A stretch of DNA of 37,152 bases, from positions 1 to 37,152 of the forward strand of contig CAZFNQ010000004.1 in assembly GCA_964520375.1 (NCBI GenBank). Reading direction: 5' to 3'. Of the stretch, positions 22,451-29,946 are shown piece by piece (positions within the stretch are counted from its first letter, which is position 1; every line of letters starts with the position of its first letter). Source of the stretch: CAZFNQ01 sp964520375 (GTDB lineage Bacteria > Patescibacteriota > Saccharimonadia > Saccharimonadales > JANWIN01). Made by a program: the position numbers and the translations under genes. The notes under the pieces are model-generated. The model saw nothing but the letters and a program-made list of their open reading frames with translations. It did no database searches and had not been told where the DNA came from.

Positions 22451-23137
22451 TTATTCATTTAATTTTTGGATATGCCCAGAAATGGCTTCTGCTGAAATTT
22501 TTTGTAAGCTTAGTGCGTCATTGAGCAAATATTTACCTACTTGGGTGCGTTTCAGCTCTTTTATATAGGCACCGGTTCCTAGTTTCTCGCCTATATCTTG
22601 AGCCAGTGAGCGGATATATGTACCGCTTGAAACGTGAACTGTGATTTTTAGTAAAGGATAGCTGTAATCTGTGATTTCTAAGCTGTAGATTTCTATTTCT
22701 CTTGGTTTTAACTCTACAGCTTTGCCTTGTCTGGCCAGTTTATAGGCCCTTTGTCCATTGACCTTAATAGCTGAATAGGCCGGCGGAGTTTGCCATAGCT
22801 TGCCGGTGGATCTTTTCAATACCTTTTTGATCTCTTCCTTAGTCGGTCGTTTTTGAGAAACTAATGCTTTCTCGCCTTCATCGTCTCCTGTTGAACTGGT
22901 TGCGCCAAGTTTGAGTACAGCTTCGTAGGTTTTATCCAGTTTACTAAAGTCTCCGGCATGCTTGGTGTAGTTGCCTATTAAAAGCACCAAAAGTCCGCTA
23001 GCTAAAGGATCGAGGGTGCCAGTATGTCCGACTTTTAGTTTGATCTCACCGGCCTGTTTTAAAACAGAGCGAACTTTAGCGACTACGTCAAAACTCGTCC
23101 AATTTTTTAGCTTATCTACTAATAAAATTCCCTCCAT
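22451..23137 (-). CDS. truB: tRNA pseudouridine(55) synthase TruB
   Basis: TruB makes pseudouridine 55 in the T-loop of tRNAs. The 228-residue product starts MEGILLVDKLKNWTSFD and has the catalytic motif GHTGTLDPLASGLL, whose Asp is the nucleophile. The RNA-binding thumb and PPAYSAIKVNGQRAYKLAR are also conserved. The ATG at 23137 is preferred to a TTG eight codons upstream because the family starts here. It is shorter than E. coli TruB (314) because the C-terminal PUA domain is reduced or absent. It precedes rpsO and pnp. Confidence 0.94.
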   Translation of the reverse strand: MEGILLVDKLKNWTSFDVVAKVRSVLKQAGEIKLKVGHTGTLDPLASGLLVLLIGNYTKHAGDFSKLDKTYEAVLKLGATSSTGDDEGEKALVSQKRPTKEEIKKVLKRSTGKLWQTPPAYSAIKVNGQRAYKLARQGKAVELKPREIEIYSLEITDYSYPLLKITVHVSSGTYIRSLAQDIGEKLGTGAYIKELKRTQVGKYLLNDALSLQKISAEAISGHIQKLNE

Positions 23138-23238
23138 TAAATTTCTAGCGTTTGCTTTCAAACAGCCCAGTTTGTGTCATTGACCTAATTGTAGATTTTC
23201 AAAAACAAAACACAAGCCCGAGTGGGATTAGATAAGCC

Positions 23239-24753
23239 TTACAGCGGAGCGGTGAGGCCTGGATCTGCTTGGTCGTCTGGTGGCGGTGTAGCCATGGTAA
23301 TTGGGGGAGCTACTGGCGGTGGTCCAGTCGGCGAATGGTCGCTAGCCGTTTTGTCCGGCGCTGGTCCATCCTTACCTACTAGTTGTTCTGGATAATCCAC
23401 ACCCAGAGTTCCGCCAGATTTTACATCGCTGATTTTTAAGTCCGTATGAGGCTTTTCTATAGATTGCTTCAAGGCATTGAGTGTTTTTTCATCACTAGCT
23501 GCTAGTAGTGGTGAAACCGGCGAGGCAGTCGATGTGTCACGGTTTAGTATAGGTGATTTATTGGCTAATTGGCTCAAGGGGTCAGAGCTTGGTTCGTTTC
23601 CCTCCGGGGCTGTATTAGCACTCAAACGGCCACCCATTTGGGGTGGTGAACTTACCAATTTACGTGATTCATCGCCCGTGATTGCGGACTGAGCCTGACG
23701 GGACTTCTCTGCTTCTAGCTCAGCCAGACGCTTGAGAGTACCTTCATCATCAATGTGTATTCTATCGATGTCATCCTGATCTTCGACTTGAGTACCGGAG
23801 TCAGGCATGCCAAATTCCGGATTGCTTTCATGTTGTATTTGCAACGCCCCATCACTAGGTGTAGGTGCTGCTTGGATGGATTTTACTTGTGGAGCTTGCT
23901 TGGCTTGGCTTGGTAGGGGCACAAGCGTATTATTTTGAATACTATCGGCTGTGGGTACCTGAGGTAGTGGCTTTGGTTCCTCAAGTTTGGTGGCAATAAG
24001 CTGCTGGTTAGCTCCAGCATTCATAAGCTTAGCCGCCATGCTCATAGTAATCGGTGTAGTTTTAGCATTACTAAAGCGGTTAGTTTCAGCGACTATGCCA
24101 GTTAAAAACGCCGTAGCAATTTGCTGGTTATACAGCGGTTTTTGTTCGTCTTTTATAAGATCTAAAATGCCAACCATAACTTCGCTCAAGCTACTGGAGG
24201 TAGGTGAATTTAAATTTAGAGTACCAATATCCGCGCCTGGGTGGATGTTAATACTAATAACAGCTGCGTCATGTAATATCCTGCCATGGGCGACAATTGC
24301 TTGATCCAGTTCTTCTCGTTTTTTTACGCCTAGGGCTATTACTACATCAATATTAAAATCACCTTGACTAAATTCCAGATCTTTATCTGTTAAAGATGTG
24401 TGGTAGGGAGTGATAAAAATTTTTACGAACTTATCTTCTACCTTGTAACGTAGTTTATCGGCTTTGGATTTATCTAGCGCAATAATAAAATCACGCAGGC
24501 TGTCAGTTGTCTTTTCAAACGTTTTTTCTGGCTGTAAAAATTCAATTGTTGATGGTGCCTGGCCACTAAAAACGGCTGTAGCATGTTTGCCAAGTTTATT
24601 TAGTACAAGTGTGACGCCAATGGCACTGGCCAGCTGGTCGACAGAAGGATTGGCACTAACGGTCACCAGAACGTTGGTAGCGCCTTTGATTTGCTGGGCA
24701 GCTTGTTGCTTGGGGTCCAGCGCGGGTGGCGATGGTGATTGTTGAGGGTTCAT
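23239..24753 (-). CDS. Catalytically degenerate DHH phosphoesterase-like protein with low-complexity tail
   Basis: Residues about 20-265 follow the N-terminal half of NrnA/RecJ-type DHH phosphoesterases: VLVTVSANPSVDQLASAIG aligns with the usual H-x-NPDGDALGS motif, and NIHPGADIGTLN with NIDHHxxNxxFG. The metal-binding residues are changed: the DHH triplet reads HPG, and the first Asp of DxD is Ser. There is no recognisable DHHA1 domain with GGGH; residues about 265-504 are Pro/Ser/Gln/Asp-rich and probably disordered. It sits just upstream of truB, where nrnA lies in many bacteria, which supports descent from NrnA. A catalytic role is unlikely; RNA or nucleotide binding or scaffolding is possible. 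Confidence 0.7.
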   Translation of the reverse strand: MNPQQSPSPPALDPKQQAAQQIKGATNVLVTVSANPSVDQLASAIGVTLVLNKLGKHATAVFSGQAPSTIEFLQPEKTFEKTTDSLRDFIIALDKSKADKLRYKVEDKFVKIFITPYHTSLTDKDLEFSQGDFNIDVVIALGVKKREELDQAIVAHGRILHDAAVISINIHPGADIGTLNLNSPTSSSLSEVMVGILDLIKDEQKPLYNQQIATAFLTGIVAETNRFSNAKTTPITMSMAAKLMNAGANQQLIATKLEEPKPLPQVPTADSIQNNTLVPLPSQAKQAPQVKSIQAAPTPSDGALQIQHESNPEFGMPDSGTQVEDQDDIDRIHIDDEGTLKRLAELEAEKSRQAQSAITGDESRKLVSSPPQMGGRLSANTAPEGNEPSSDPLSQLANKSPILNRDTSTASPVSPLLAASDEKTLNALKQSIEKPHTDLKISDVKSGGTLGVDYPEQLVGKDGPAPDKTASDHSPTGPPPVAPPITMATPPPDDQADPGLTAPL

Positions 24754-24781
24754 GCTCTAGTTTTTATTTGTTAGTTACTAG
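24754..24781. repeat. Short heptamer-periodic stretch
   Basis: Four 7-base units on the plus strand each follow the pattern ending TAG or TAT: GCTCTAG, TTTTTAT, then two more ending TAG (TTGTTAG and TTACTAG). It forms the 5' leader of the DHH-like gene. Confidence 0.3.
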
Positions 24782-24786
24782 GCAAA

Positions 24787-24815
24787 ACTTTAGCATAACC
24801 GAGTACAATTGTCCA
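24787..24815 (-). promoter_or_regulatory. Promoter of the DHH-like gene
   Basis: TGGACA (24810-24815) and TAAAGT (24787-24792) are 17 bp apart, with a TGn extension before the -10. It is divergent from the rpsT promoter in the same interval. Confidence 0.5.
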
Positions 24816-24833
24816 TAACTTCAGCCACAGGGG

Positions 24834-24862
24834 TTTACAAACCACACTTACCTCTGTATAGT
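24834..24862 (+). promoter_or_regulatory. rpsT promoter
   Basis: TTTACA (24834-24839) and TATAGT (24857-24862) are 17 bp apart. Predicted start near 24869 leaves a leader of about 33 nt with AGAGGT ahead of the GTG start. Confidence 0.6.
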
Positions 24863-24901
24863 CTGGGCTCGACATAAACTATTTAACTAGAGGTATCATT
24901 A

Positions 24902-25261
24902 GTGCCGATTATTAAGTCAGCTAAAAAACGCGTTCGCCAAGCTCGCAAAGCGTCGGCCGTAAATGCCCGCACAAAGCGGGTTGTAAAGTCATCTATTAAG
25001 TCCCTTCGTACTAAGGCCACTGAGGATACTTTTAAAAAGGCCCAAAGCGCTATTGATGTAGCCGCTAAAAAAGGTGTATTGCACAAAAATAAAGCTGCTC
25101 GCAAGAAACGTCAACTAGTGGCAGCTGCCAAGGCTGCCGGTTTTAAAATAGGTACTAAAAAAGCCCCTAAAAAGATCAGTGCCACGTCTAAGAAATCCCC
25201 ATCCAAAGTGGTTAAAAAACCGGCTCCAAAAACCGTCCGTAAATCTACAGCTAAGAAGTAA
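24902..25261 (+). CDS. rpsT: 30S ribosomal protein bS20 with histone-H1-like tail
   Basis: Residues 1-85 match bS20: PIIKSAKKRVRQARKASAVN, then SSIKSLRTKA and AIDVAAKKGVLHKNKAARKK. A further 30 residues rich in Lys, Pro, Ala, Ser and Thr follow (KKAPKKISATSKKSPSKVV), resembling the tail of histone H1. The total of 119 residues exceeds the usual 85-90. Start is GTG. Its stop codon abuts the holA stop on the other strand with no base between. Confidence 0.93.
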   Translation: MPIIKSAKKRVRQARKASAVNARTKRVVKSSIKSLRTKATEDTFKKAQSAIDVAAKKGVLHKNKAARKKRQLVAAAKAAGFKIGTKKAPKKISATSKKSPSKVVKKPAPKTVRKSTAKK

Positions 25262-26182
25262 TTAGTCTGCAAGTGTTAGCAAATAATGCTGTAGCGCATC
25301 ATCAGTATCAATATTTTGGCTTTTAAGACTAGTATCTAATTTTAAGGCTCTATTTATTAGTCTTTTAACATCTTGCAATGTGATTTTCTTAGCTATAGCC
25401 ATAGTTTTACCTACTACAAACGGATTGAGCCTAGCCTCTTTAGCAATCTCATTAGTGGTTCGCTGTTCTGCCGTTTTAACAATCGCCAGTACATGCAATT
25501 GCCATGCCAACATAGCTACAATTTGCTGTGGCTCTACCTTCATAGCCCTCTGCTGAGCATATAGTTTCATGGTTTTATTACTATCGCCTGCAAAGGCTGC
25601 ATCCAACAACTCAAAAATTGTGCTCTGCGGTGTAGGCTCTGTTAATAAATCTACACTGGCTCGGCTTATTTTGGATCTATAGATTAGTAACTTGTCTAGT
25701 TCACTAGCTAGTAATTGCTGGTTTTGCCCAACTCGTTCTACTAAGTATCGTGCCTCAGCAGGCGCTATATTGCCATCATGCTCTTTAACATATTGAACAA
25801 TCCAGTTACTCAATAAATTAGTCTCAAGCTGGGTATACTCATTAAGCTGAGTTTTAGTTTTTAACTCCTTATAATAGGTCGATCTTTTGTCTAATTTGGG
25901 CTCAATGATTACCAAATCTGTAGTTTGAGGTATGCCATTTACGATGTGCGCTATGGAGTCACTAAACTCTTTTTGAGCACCGGGATTTTTAAGAATTACC
26001 AGCTTTCTAGATGCCAAAAAAGGTAGGCTTTGTGCGGCTTCAATTAATCTCTCGGATGTTGCCTCTTCGCCATCCAATTTTTCTAGTCCCAGTTCACTAT
26101 ACTGTCTTAAAAATGATTCCTTGAGCCGATTTAGCTCGTAGCCTATCATAAAATCATTTGGTCCGGTTAATGTGACGATCAT
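25262..26182 (-). CDS. holA: DNA polymerase III delta subunit
   Basis: HolA is the clamp-loader subunit that opens the sliding clamp. The 306-residue protein begins MIVTLTGPNDFMIGYELNRL and has the strand FLASRKLVILKNPG, a degenerate AAA+ core without a Walker A motif, and the C-terminal collar helices (PQQIVAMLAWQLHVLAIVK). The ATG at 26182 was chosen because it overlaps the mutM stop as ATGA; a longer frame would reach back into mutM. Sequence identity to model HolA is low, as usual for this subunit. Confidence 0.88.
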   Translation of the reverse strand: MIVTLTGPNDFMIGYELNRLKESFLRQYSELGLEKLDGEEATSERLIEAAQSLPFLASRKLVILKNPGAQKEFSDSIAHIVNGIPQTTDLVIIEPKLDKRSTYYKELKTKTQLNEYTQLETNLLSNWIVQYVKEHDGNIAPAEARYLVERVGQNQQLLASELDKLLIYRSKISRASVDLLTEPTPQSTIFELLDAAFAGDSNKTMKLYAQQRAMKVEPQQIVAMLAWQLHVLAIVKTAEQRTTNEIAKEARLNPFVVGKTMAIAKKITLQDVKRLINRALKLDTSLKSQNIDTDDALQHYLLTLAD

Positions 26183-27102
26183 TTTTTGGACCTCACTAAT
26201 TTTTGACATCTAGGACACAAATGGGTGCCTCGGTTGGCAACTCGGGTTTTAACAATTGTAGTGCCACAGCGTGGGCAAGCAAGACCCTCTCTTCTAAATA
26301 CCCGGGCAAAATTCATATAGCTACCCCGTTTACCCTCAGCATTGACATAATTCTTATCAGTTGAGCCACCCTTTTTGATGCTTAGCCTTAAAACAAAGCG
26401 TAGCTCCTTAAATAGTTGGCTTAATTTCTGAATTGATAAGTCTTTTACGGCTGTAGCGGGGTGGATTTTGGCACCCCATAGACTTTCATCAGCATAGATA
26501 TTACCGACACCGGCTATAACTTTTTGATCTAATAAAACAGCTTTAACAGAGGTGTTTGGCCGCCGCCTGAGACGTGAAGCAAAGTCTTTGGAGCTAAAAC
26601 TTGCTGCCAGCGGCTCAGGCCCCAGTTTTTTAAAAAAGTCGATGTTAGGCACTTCGGCTGTAGGAATTAACCGCATCCAGCCAAATTTGCGTTGGTCGTT
26701 GAAAAATAATTGTGCCTTGTACGAAGATGGTCCCCTGTTGCTTTCAAGTTCAAGCGTAACACGGGTGGATTTATCTGGTAGACTGCCGATTAAAGAGGCG
26801 TTTGGGTGTCCTGCCCCAAAACGCTCTTTCTCTTTGTGAGCGGTCTGATTTTGCACATAGACCAGTTGGCCAGTCATTTTTAGATGTACAACTAAGCTAT
26901 ATCTGGAGTCTAGCTCTATTAAAAGAACTTTAGCACGGCGTTTAACTCTTTTAATTTTGGCACCAATTAAAAACTGTTTGACATCGCTCGAGGTATTGGG
27001 AAACGATTTGGCCCAATCGTGTTTTTCGTTAGTTATTTTTTGACCCGGTATTAGCTTATTCAGCCCAATTTTAATAGTTTCTACCTCTGGAAGTTCCGGC
27101 AT
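26179..27102 (-). CDS. mutM: Formamidopyrimidine-DNA glycosylase
   Basis: MutM (Fpg) removes 8-oxoguanine and other oxidised purines and cuts the abasic site. The 307-residue protein keeps MPELPEVETI with the catalytic Pro2 and Glu3. The helix-two-turn-helix region includes AGVGNIYADESLW, and an intact C-terminal zinc finger (CPRCG, then CPRCQ) is present. The mid-region between the two domains is longer than usual by some 25-30 residues (around HKEKERFGAGHPNASL). It is cotranscribed with holA. An extended -10 (TGGTACAAT) nine bases upstream suggests a near-leaderless transcript. Confidence 0.95.
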   Translation of the reverse strand: MPELPEVETIKIGLNKLIPGQKITNEKHDWAKSFPNTSSDVKQFLIGAKIKRVKRRAKVLLIELDSRYSLVVHLKMTGQLVYVQNQTAHKEKERFGAGHPNASLIGSLPDKSTRVTLELESNRGPSSYKAQLFFNDQRKFGWMRLIPTAEVPNIDFFKKLGPEPLAASFSSKDFASRLRRRPNTSVKAVLLDQKVIAGVGNIYADESLWGAKIHPATAVKDLSIQKLSQLFKELRFVLRLSIKKGGSTDKNYVNAEGKRGSYMNFARVFRREGLACPRCGTTIVKTRVANRGTHLCPRCQKLVRSKK

Positions 27103-27111
27103 AGTGCACTA

Positions 27112-27120
27112 ATTGTACCA
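27112..27120 (-). promoter_or_regulatory. Extended -10 promoter of mutM
   Basis: TGGTACAAT (TGn-TACAAT) on the minus strand ends nine bases before the mutM ATG. A plus-strand TATAAT for the divergent DUF721-like gene lies at 27132-27137. Confidence 0.45.
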
Positions 27121-27131
27121 ACTTTATTCGC

Positions 27132-27137
27132 TATAAT
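27132..27137 (+). promoter_or_regulatory. -10 element of the DUF721-like gene
   Basis: TATAAT ends ten bases before the ATG at 27148. The -35 is poor. The leader would be about four bases. Confidence 0.4.
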
Positions 27138-27147
27138 AAGTCTTGAG

Positions 27148-27384
27148 ATGAAATCTATCAGCGACATTATGTCCAACAAGTGGGAAGAGCCACCTGAAAT
27201 TAAAATAATAAAAGATTACGTAAGACTAAAATTCAAAGCCACAGTGGGGGTTACAATGAAAGATAAGCAAATTATTATAAATACACCTGGTGCAGCCTTG
27301 GCAGGTAGTTTACGAATGCATGTGCATGAACTTCAAAAACAATTAAAAACGGACAAGCAATTACTAATTCGGATCGGCAGATAG
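27148..27384 (+). CDS. DUF721/DciA-like small protein
   Basis: The 78-residue protein resembles the conserved half of DUF721/DciA proteins: a strand KATVGVTMKDKQIIINTPG, then AALAGSLRMHVHELQKQL and a closing LLIRIGR. DciA is the ancestral loader or helper of the replicative helicase DnaB in bacteria without DnaC. Here the fold is reduced to about one domain with a short N-terminal helix. Genes for HolA, PolA, DnaG and Ssb lie in the same window. Its 3' end overlaps the convergent small gene by 21 bases. The family call is moderate because the sequence is short. Confidence 0.6.
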   Translation: MKSISDIMSNKWEEPPEIKIIKDYVRLKFKATVGVTMKDKQIIINTPGAALAGSLRMHVHELQKQLKTDKQLLIRIGR

Positions 27385-27576
27385 ATCTGTATTTACACTA
27401 TTTATGGCCTGTCGCCCTAAATCTTCTCGCCTTTTTAAATCTAGATGTATAACCTCTACTAGTTCACCGCTCTCTTCTGCAATCGCATCCACTTCAGCCG
27501 CACTTGCTCCAAAAACTGCAATGCCATCCATATCCATTATGTGGGTTCTACCTAGATCACTTTCAACAATGGCCAT
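27364..27576 (-). CDS. Orphan 70-aa acidic protein
   Basis: No family is recognised. The start ATG at 27576 (MAIVESDLG) is chosen because AAGGA lies seven bases upstream; the longer frame would overlap the HAD gene. The product has the pattern THIMDMDGIAVFGASAAEVD and a helix IAEESGELVEVIHLDLKRR and ends with a polar tail. No membrane segment is present. Its 3' end overlaps the convergent DUF721-like gene. Confidence 0.5.
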   Translation of the reverse strand: MAIVESDLGRTHIMDMDGIAVFGASAAEVDAIAEESGELVEVIHLDLKRREDLGRQAINSVNTDLSADPN

Positions 27577-27625
27577 ATCTGCATCCTTTTTGTATTTAAA
27601 AAATGTACTTCCTATTATAAACCTA

Positions 27626-28204
27626 CTAGTCAACTCTGGACAGCATTGACTCAAGCTCAGACTTCATTTGCGTGAAGTTCTCATAAACAATAGCTTGCAT
27701 TCCCTCCGCCCGAGCCGCTTGGCAGTAACGATCAATATCATCTATTAGAACGCATTCGCTAGTTTTAAGACCCAGCCTTTTAGCAGCAATATGAAAAACC
27801 CTGGGGTCCGGTTTGGTAATTCCGAGTTGGAACGATAGTAAAATATCATCGAATAAAGATTGTTCGGTAGCAGTTAATAGTTCGTCTGTTATCCAGTCAG
27901 TAGCAATGTTACTCAAAATTGCAATTTTATACTTTGGTTTCAGTGTTTTGATATAGTCCAGAAGTTGGGCATTTTTACGCTCAGGGCCACCAAATAATGT
28001 GGCCTCAATTTGTTTATAACTTCGACCAGTTGCTGCTTTTAGTCTTTGTAAAAAGTCTTCTTTTGAAATATTGTTGGCATCATAGCTTCGGTTTAGCCTT
28101 CGTGCCTCATCTTGTTGTTCTTGGGTTGGTAGCGATGACCAAAATTCTTTCCAATTGCTACTGGACAGCACGCCAAAACAATCAAAAATAATAGCTTTTA
28201 TCAT
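27626..28204 (-). CDS. HAD-superfamily hydrolase (subfamily IA)
   Basis: The 192-residue product has motif I IIFDCFGVL, where Asp8 is the nucleophile and the second Asp is replaced by Phe. Motif II is AILSNIAT, motif III has the Lys in LGITKPDPRVFHIAAKRLG, and motif IV is CVLIDDIDRYCQAARAEGM. A helical cap lies between motifs I and II. The loss of the DxD second Asp is seen in the epoxide-hydrolase-N-terminal-like and related branch, so activity may be low or specialised. Substrate unknown. It lies between two orphan genes on the same strand. Confidence 0.82.
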   Translation of the reverse strand: MIKAIIFDCFGVLSSSNWKEFWSSLPTQEQQDEARRLNRSYDANNISKEDFLQRLKAATGRSYKQIEATLFGGPERKNAQLLDYIKTLKPKYKIAILSNIATDWITDELLTATEQSLFDDILLSFQLGITKPDPRVFHIAAKRLGLKTSECVLIDDIDRYCQAARAEGMQAIVYENFTQMKSELESMLSRVD

Positions 28205-28220
28205 AGCCGTACTATACCAG

Positions 28221-28778
28221 TTAGATATTAACTGTGGCTACAAGGTCATCATAGCCGGTTATTTGGGCTTGGAACAAGTCAAGTATTAGCGGAGCCTGGC
28301 CGCCTTCAGTGCCGCTACTACCACATGATGTTGACCATAATCTTAGATCGGTTTTCTTACTTCCAGTATCAGTTAATTCGTAAATGTAGCGCTGGCCCTG
28401 TGGGCAAACTCCGCGCTCGTCAGTAAATTTGGTTTTTCGCTCTTTTGTAAAGCCGGATAAGTATATAGCATGTAGAAAGATATTATAGGCCGAAGAATTA
28501 TTCGCAAAAGATTTGGTTTTAATTACGTTGCCTCGATAGCCCTGAATAATGTCCAAACTACGCCGATTCTGGTCAACTGTTATGCGAATTTGACGATGCT
28601 CATCATCGCCGTTAATAATACCGTCAATAGTTACTTTTACCTTCGCATCCGTTGAAGAATAATCCGGCAGGATTTTCCCAGCAATCTTTGGATTTGGTGT
28701 ATTGTTAGAGCCACCAAAAATAACTATGCCCAAAATTATAAAAAATATGATGGCAAATATTGTTACAAGGAGTCGCAT
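28221..28778 (-). CDS. Membrane-anchored exported protein of unknown function
   Basis: The 185-residue product starts with one membrane helix (about 3-22, LLVTIFAIIFFIILGIVIF) followed by a polar Asn/Thr linker and a beta-rich domain (VKVTIDGIINGDDEHRQIRI, SLDIIQGYRG). Two cysteines (GVCPQGQRYIYEL and WSTSCGS) are placed as for a disulfide. The domain would face outward. No family is recognised. Its promoter is at 28805-28832. Confidence 0.65.
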   Translation of the reverse strand: MRLLVTIFAIIFFIILGIVIFGGSNNTPNPKIAGKILPDYSSTDAKVKVTIDGIINGDDEHRQIRITVDQNRRSLDIIQGYRGNVIKTKSFANNSSAYNIFLHAIYLSGFTKERKTKFTDERGVCPQGQRYIYELTDTGSKKTDLRLWSTSCGSSGTEGGQAPLILDLFQAQITGYDDLVATVNI

Positions 28779-28804
28779 CCCATAAAACCTTAGTTACACT
28801 ATAT

Positions 28805-28832
28805 ATAATAACACTAATACTAAATTTTTCAA
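28805..28832 (-). promoter_or_regulatory. Promoter of the exported protein gene
   Basis: On the minus strand TTGAAA (28827-28832) and TATTAT (28805-28810) are 16 bp apart. The interval also holds a plus-strand TATAAT (28868-28873) and an AGAGGG ribosome binding site for the divergent methyltransferase gene. Confidence 0.5.
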
Positions 28833-28886
28833 TACCCTGGGCTCCTGCAGAGCTTTACAAAAAGGACTATAATATAAGAGGGATAT

Positions 28887-29447
28887 ATGAGTACTATCAC
28901 ACAAGCATTCCAAGACGTTAAAAGACTGTACTTCCTACCAAAACAGATGCGGCGGTTGGTTCAGTTAGACATGCCACTAGCCATTGGTTTTGGCCAAACA
29001 AACAGCCAGCCGACCACAGTTAGGCTAATGTTAGAATGGCTTGATGCCAGGCATGGAGACAAAGTATTGGATCTCGGCAGCGGTAGTGGCTGGACAACCG
29101 CCTTACTGGGTCATATTGTTGGTAAATTAGGTACTGTTTATGGAGTCGAGCGTATCCCAGAACTGCTTGAGTTTGGTCGTCGTAATTGCCAAGCTGCCAA
29201 TGTATTTAACACAGAGTTCTTTTTGGCCAGCGACGAGGTAGGATTGCCTAAGCATGCACCGTTTGATCGCATTTTAGTTAACGCCGATGCAAATGAGTTT
29301 CCAGAAGAGTTACTAGACCAGCTAAAAGTTGGCGGTAAAATTGTTGCGCCAGTCCGTGGCACTGTTTATGAAATTACTAAGCTGACCCGCGGTAAAACAA
29401 ACATCAAAGAACACCCTGGTTTTGTATTCGTACCCTTAGTTAAGTAA
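28887..29447 (+). CDS. Protein-L-isoaspartate O-methyltransferase-like protein
   Basis: The 186-residue product follows the PCMT pattern: PLAIGFGQTNSQPTTVRLML matches the family's substrate-loop segment, VLDLGSGSGWTTALLG is SAM motif I, GVERIPELLEFGRRN is motif post-I, and FDRILVNADANEFPEELLDQLK is motif II. It is shorter than E. coli Pcm (208). It may repair isoaspartyl residues or act on another substrate. It is a single gene downstream of a divergent orphan. Confidence 0.85.
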   Translation: MSTITQAFQDVKRLYFLPKQMRRLVQLDMPLAIGFGQTNSQPTTVRLMLEWLDARHGDKVLDLGSGSGWTTALLGHIVGKLGTVYGVERIPELLEFGRRNCQAANVFNTEFFLASDEVGLPKHAPFDRILVNADANEFPEELLDQLKVGGKIVAPVRGTVYEITKLTRGKTNIKEHPGFVFVPLVK

Positions 29448-29583
29448 TACTTTTATTTTGCCAATTGGCGTATCGATCAATAACTTCCCACTCCGGGTCC
29501 ATGATGTCGTATAGCTATCGCTCTTTAGGTAGTATCCAATGGTAGGCATCATGTTCTCTACGCAGCACCATGATTTCAATCAT
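29440..29583 (-). pseudogene. Possible broken small gene after the pyrophosphohydrolase
   Basis: From an ATG at 29583, which overlaps the preceding gene's stop, a frame reads MIEIMVLRREHDAYHWILPK and stops at TAG (29515-29517). It then continues in frame as LYDIMDPEWEVIDRYANWQN to TAA at 29440. Both parts are protein-like in composition. The YHWILPKE stretch loosely recalls Nudix proteins but is far too short to assign. It could be an intact 22-residue peptide, a relic or chance. Confidence 0.3.
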
Positions 29584-29890
29584 CCTCTACCCTCTCCAAA
29601 AACAACCGCTTTTTAAAAGCGCCTCTAGTAGCTACTTTTTTAGCCCGCACTTCTTTTAGCTCCTCTTGGCTAATACCAAGGGTACGGGCTAGAGCCATCA
29701 GTACCTCAATAATATCGGCCAGTTCTTCAACATTGCGATCTTCGTCAAATTCATCAATTTCCTCACATAGTTTTTCAAAAAGTTGCTCAACATATTCTTT
29801 GTCGTCAAGAATGCGGGTTTTGGGCCTACGCCCAGATTTTTTAATTATGGTCGGTATGTTGTCGCGAACTAATTTGTTATATTTTTTCAT
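29576..29890 (-). CDS. MazG-like / phosphoribosyl-ATP pyrophosphohydrolase-like protein
   Basis: The 104-residue all-helical protein starts KKYNKLVRDNIPTIIKKSG, the typical opening of the short MazG-superfamily proteins often annotated as phosphoribosyl-ATP diphosphatase-like. The Mg-binding acidic pattern is present: KLCEEIDEF followed by VEELADIIEVLMAL (ExxE-type and ExxD-type residues). It is probably a house-cleaning nucleotide pyrophosphohydrolase, since no histidine biosynthesis genes are nearby. Its -10 (TAATAT, 29897-29902) ends six bases before the ATG, so the mRNA should be leaderless. Confidence 0.82.
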   Translation of the reverse strand: MKKYNKLVRDNIPTIIKKSGRRPKTRILDDKEYVEQLFEKLCEEIDEFDEDRNVEELADIIEVLMALARTLGISQEELKEVRAKKVATRGAFKKRLFLERVEDD

Positions 29891-29896
29891 AAATTC

Positions 29897-29902
29897 ATAT
29901 TA
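29897..29902 (-). promoter_or_regulatory. -10 of the MazG-like gene (leaderless)
   Basis: TAATAT on the minus strand ends six bases before the ATG at 29890; a TTACAA 18 bp upstream may be the -35. The same interval carries the two palindromes of the divergent gene. Confidence 0.4.
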
Positions 29903-29934
29903 AATATTAATTCAAATGCCTTGTAAGCATTACC

Positions 29935-29946
29935 CTGTACGTACAG
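29935..29946. promoter_or_regulatory. 12-bp perfect palindrome, candidate operator
   Basis: CTGTACGTACAG reads the same on both strands. It lies between the predicted -35 and -10 of the 111-aa gene and touches a second palindrome. Confidence 0.5.

Noticed and set aside
23160..23238. Intrinsic terminator after the DHH-like gene
   Set aside because: CCC-ACTC-GGG before a T-rich run makes only a 3-bp stem; too weak to call. No convincing rho-independent terminator was found elsewhere, and many convergent genes abut within 0-10 bases.
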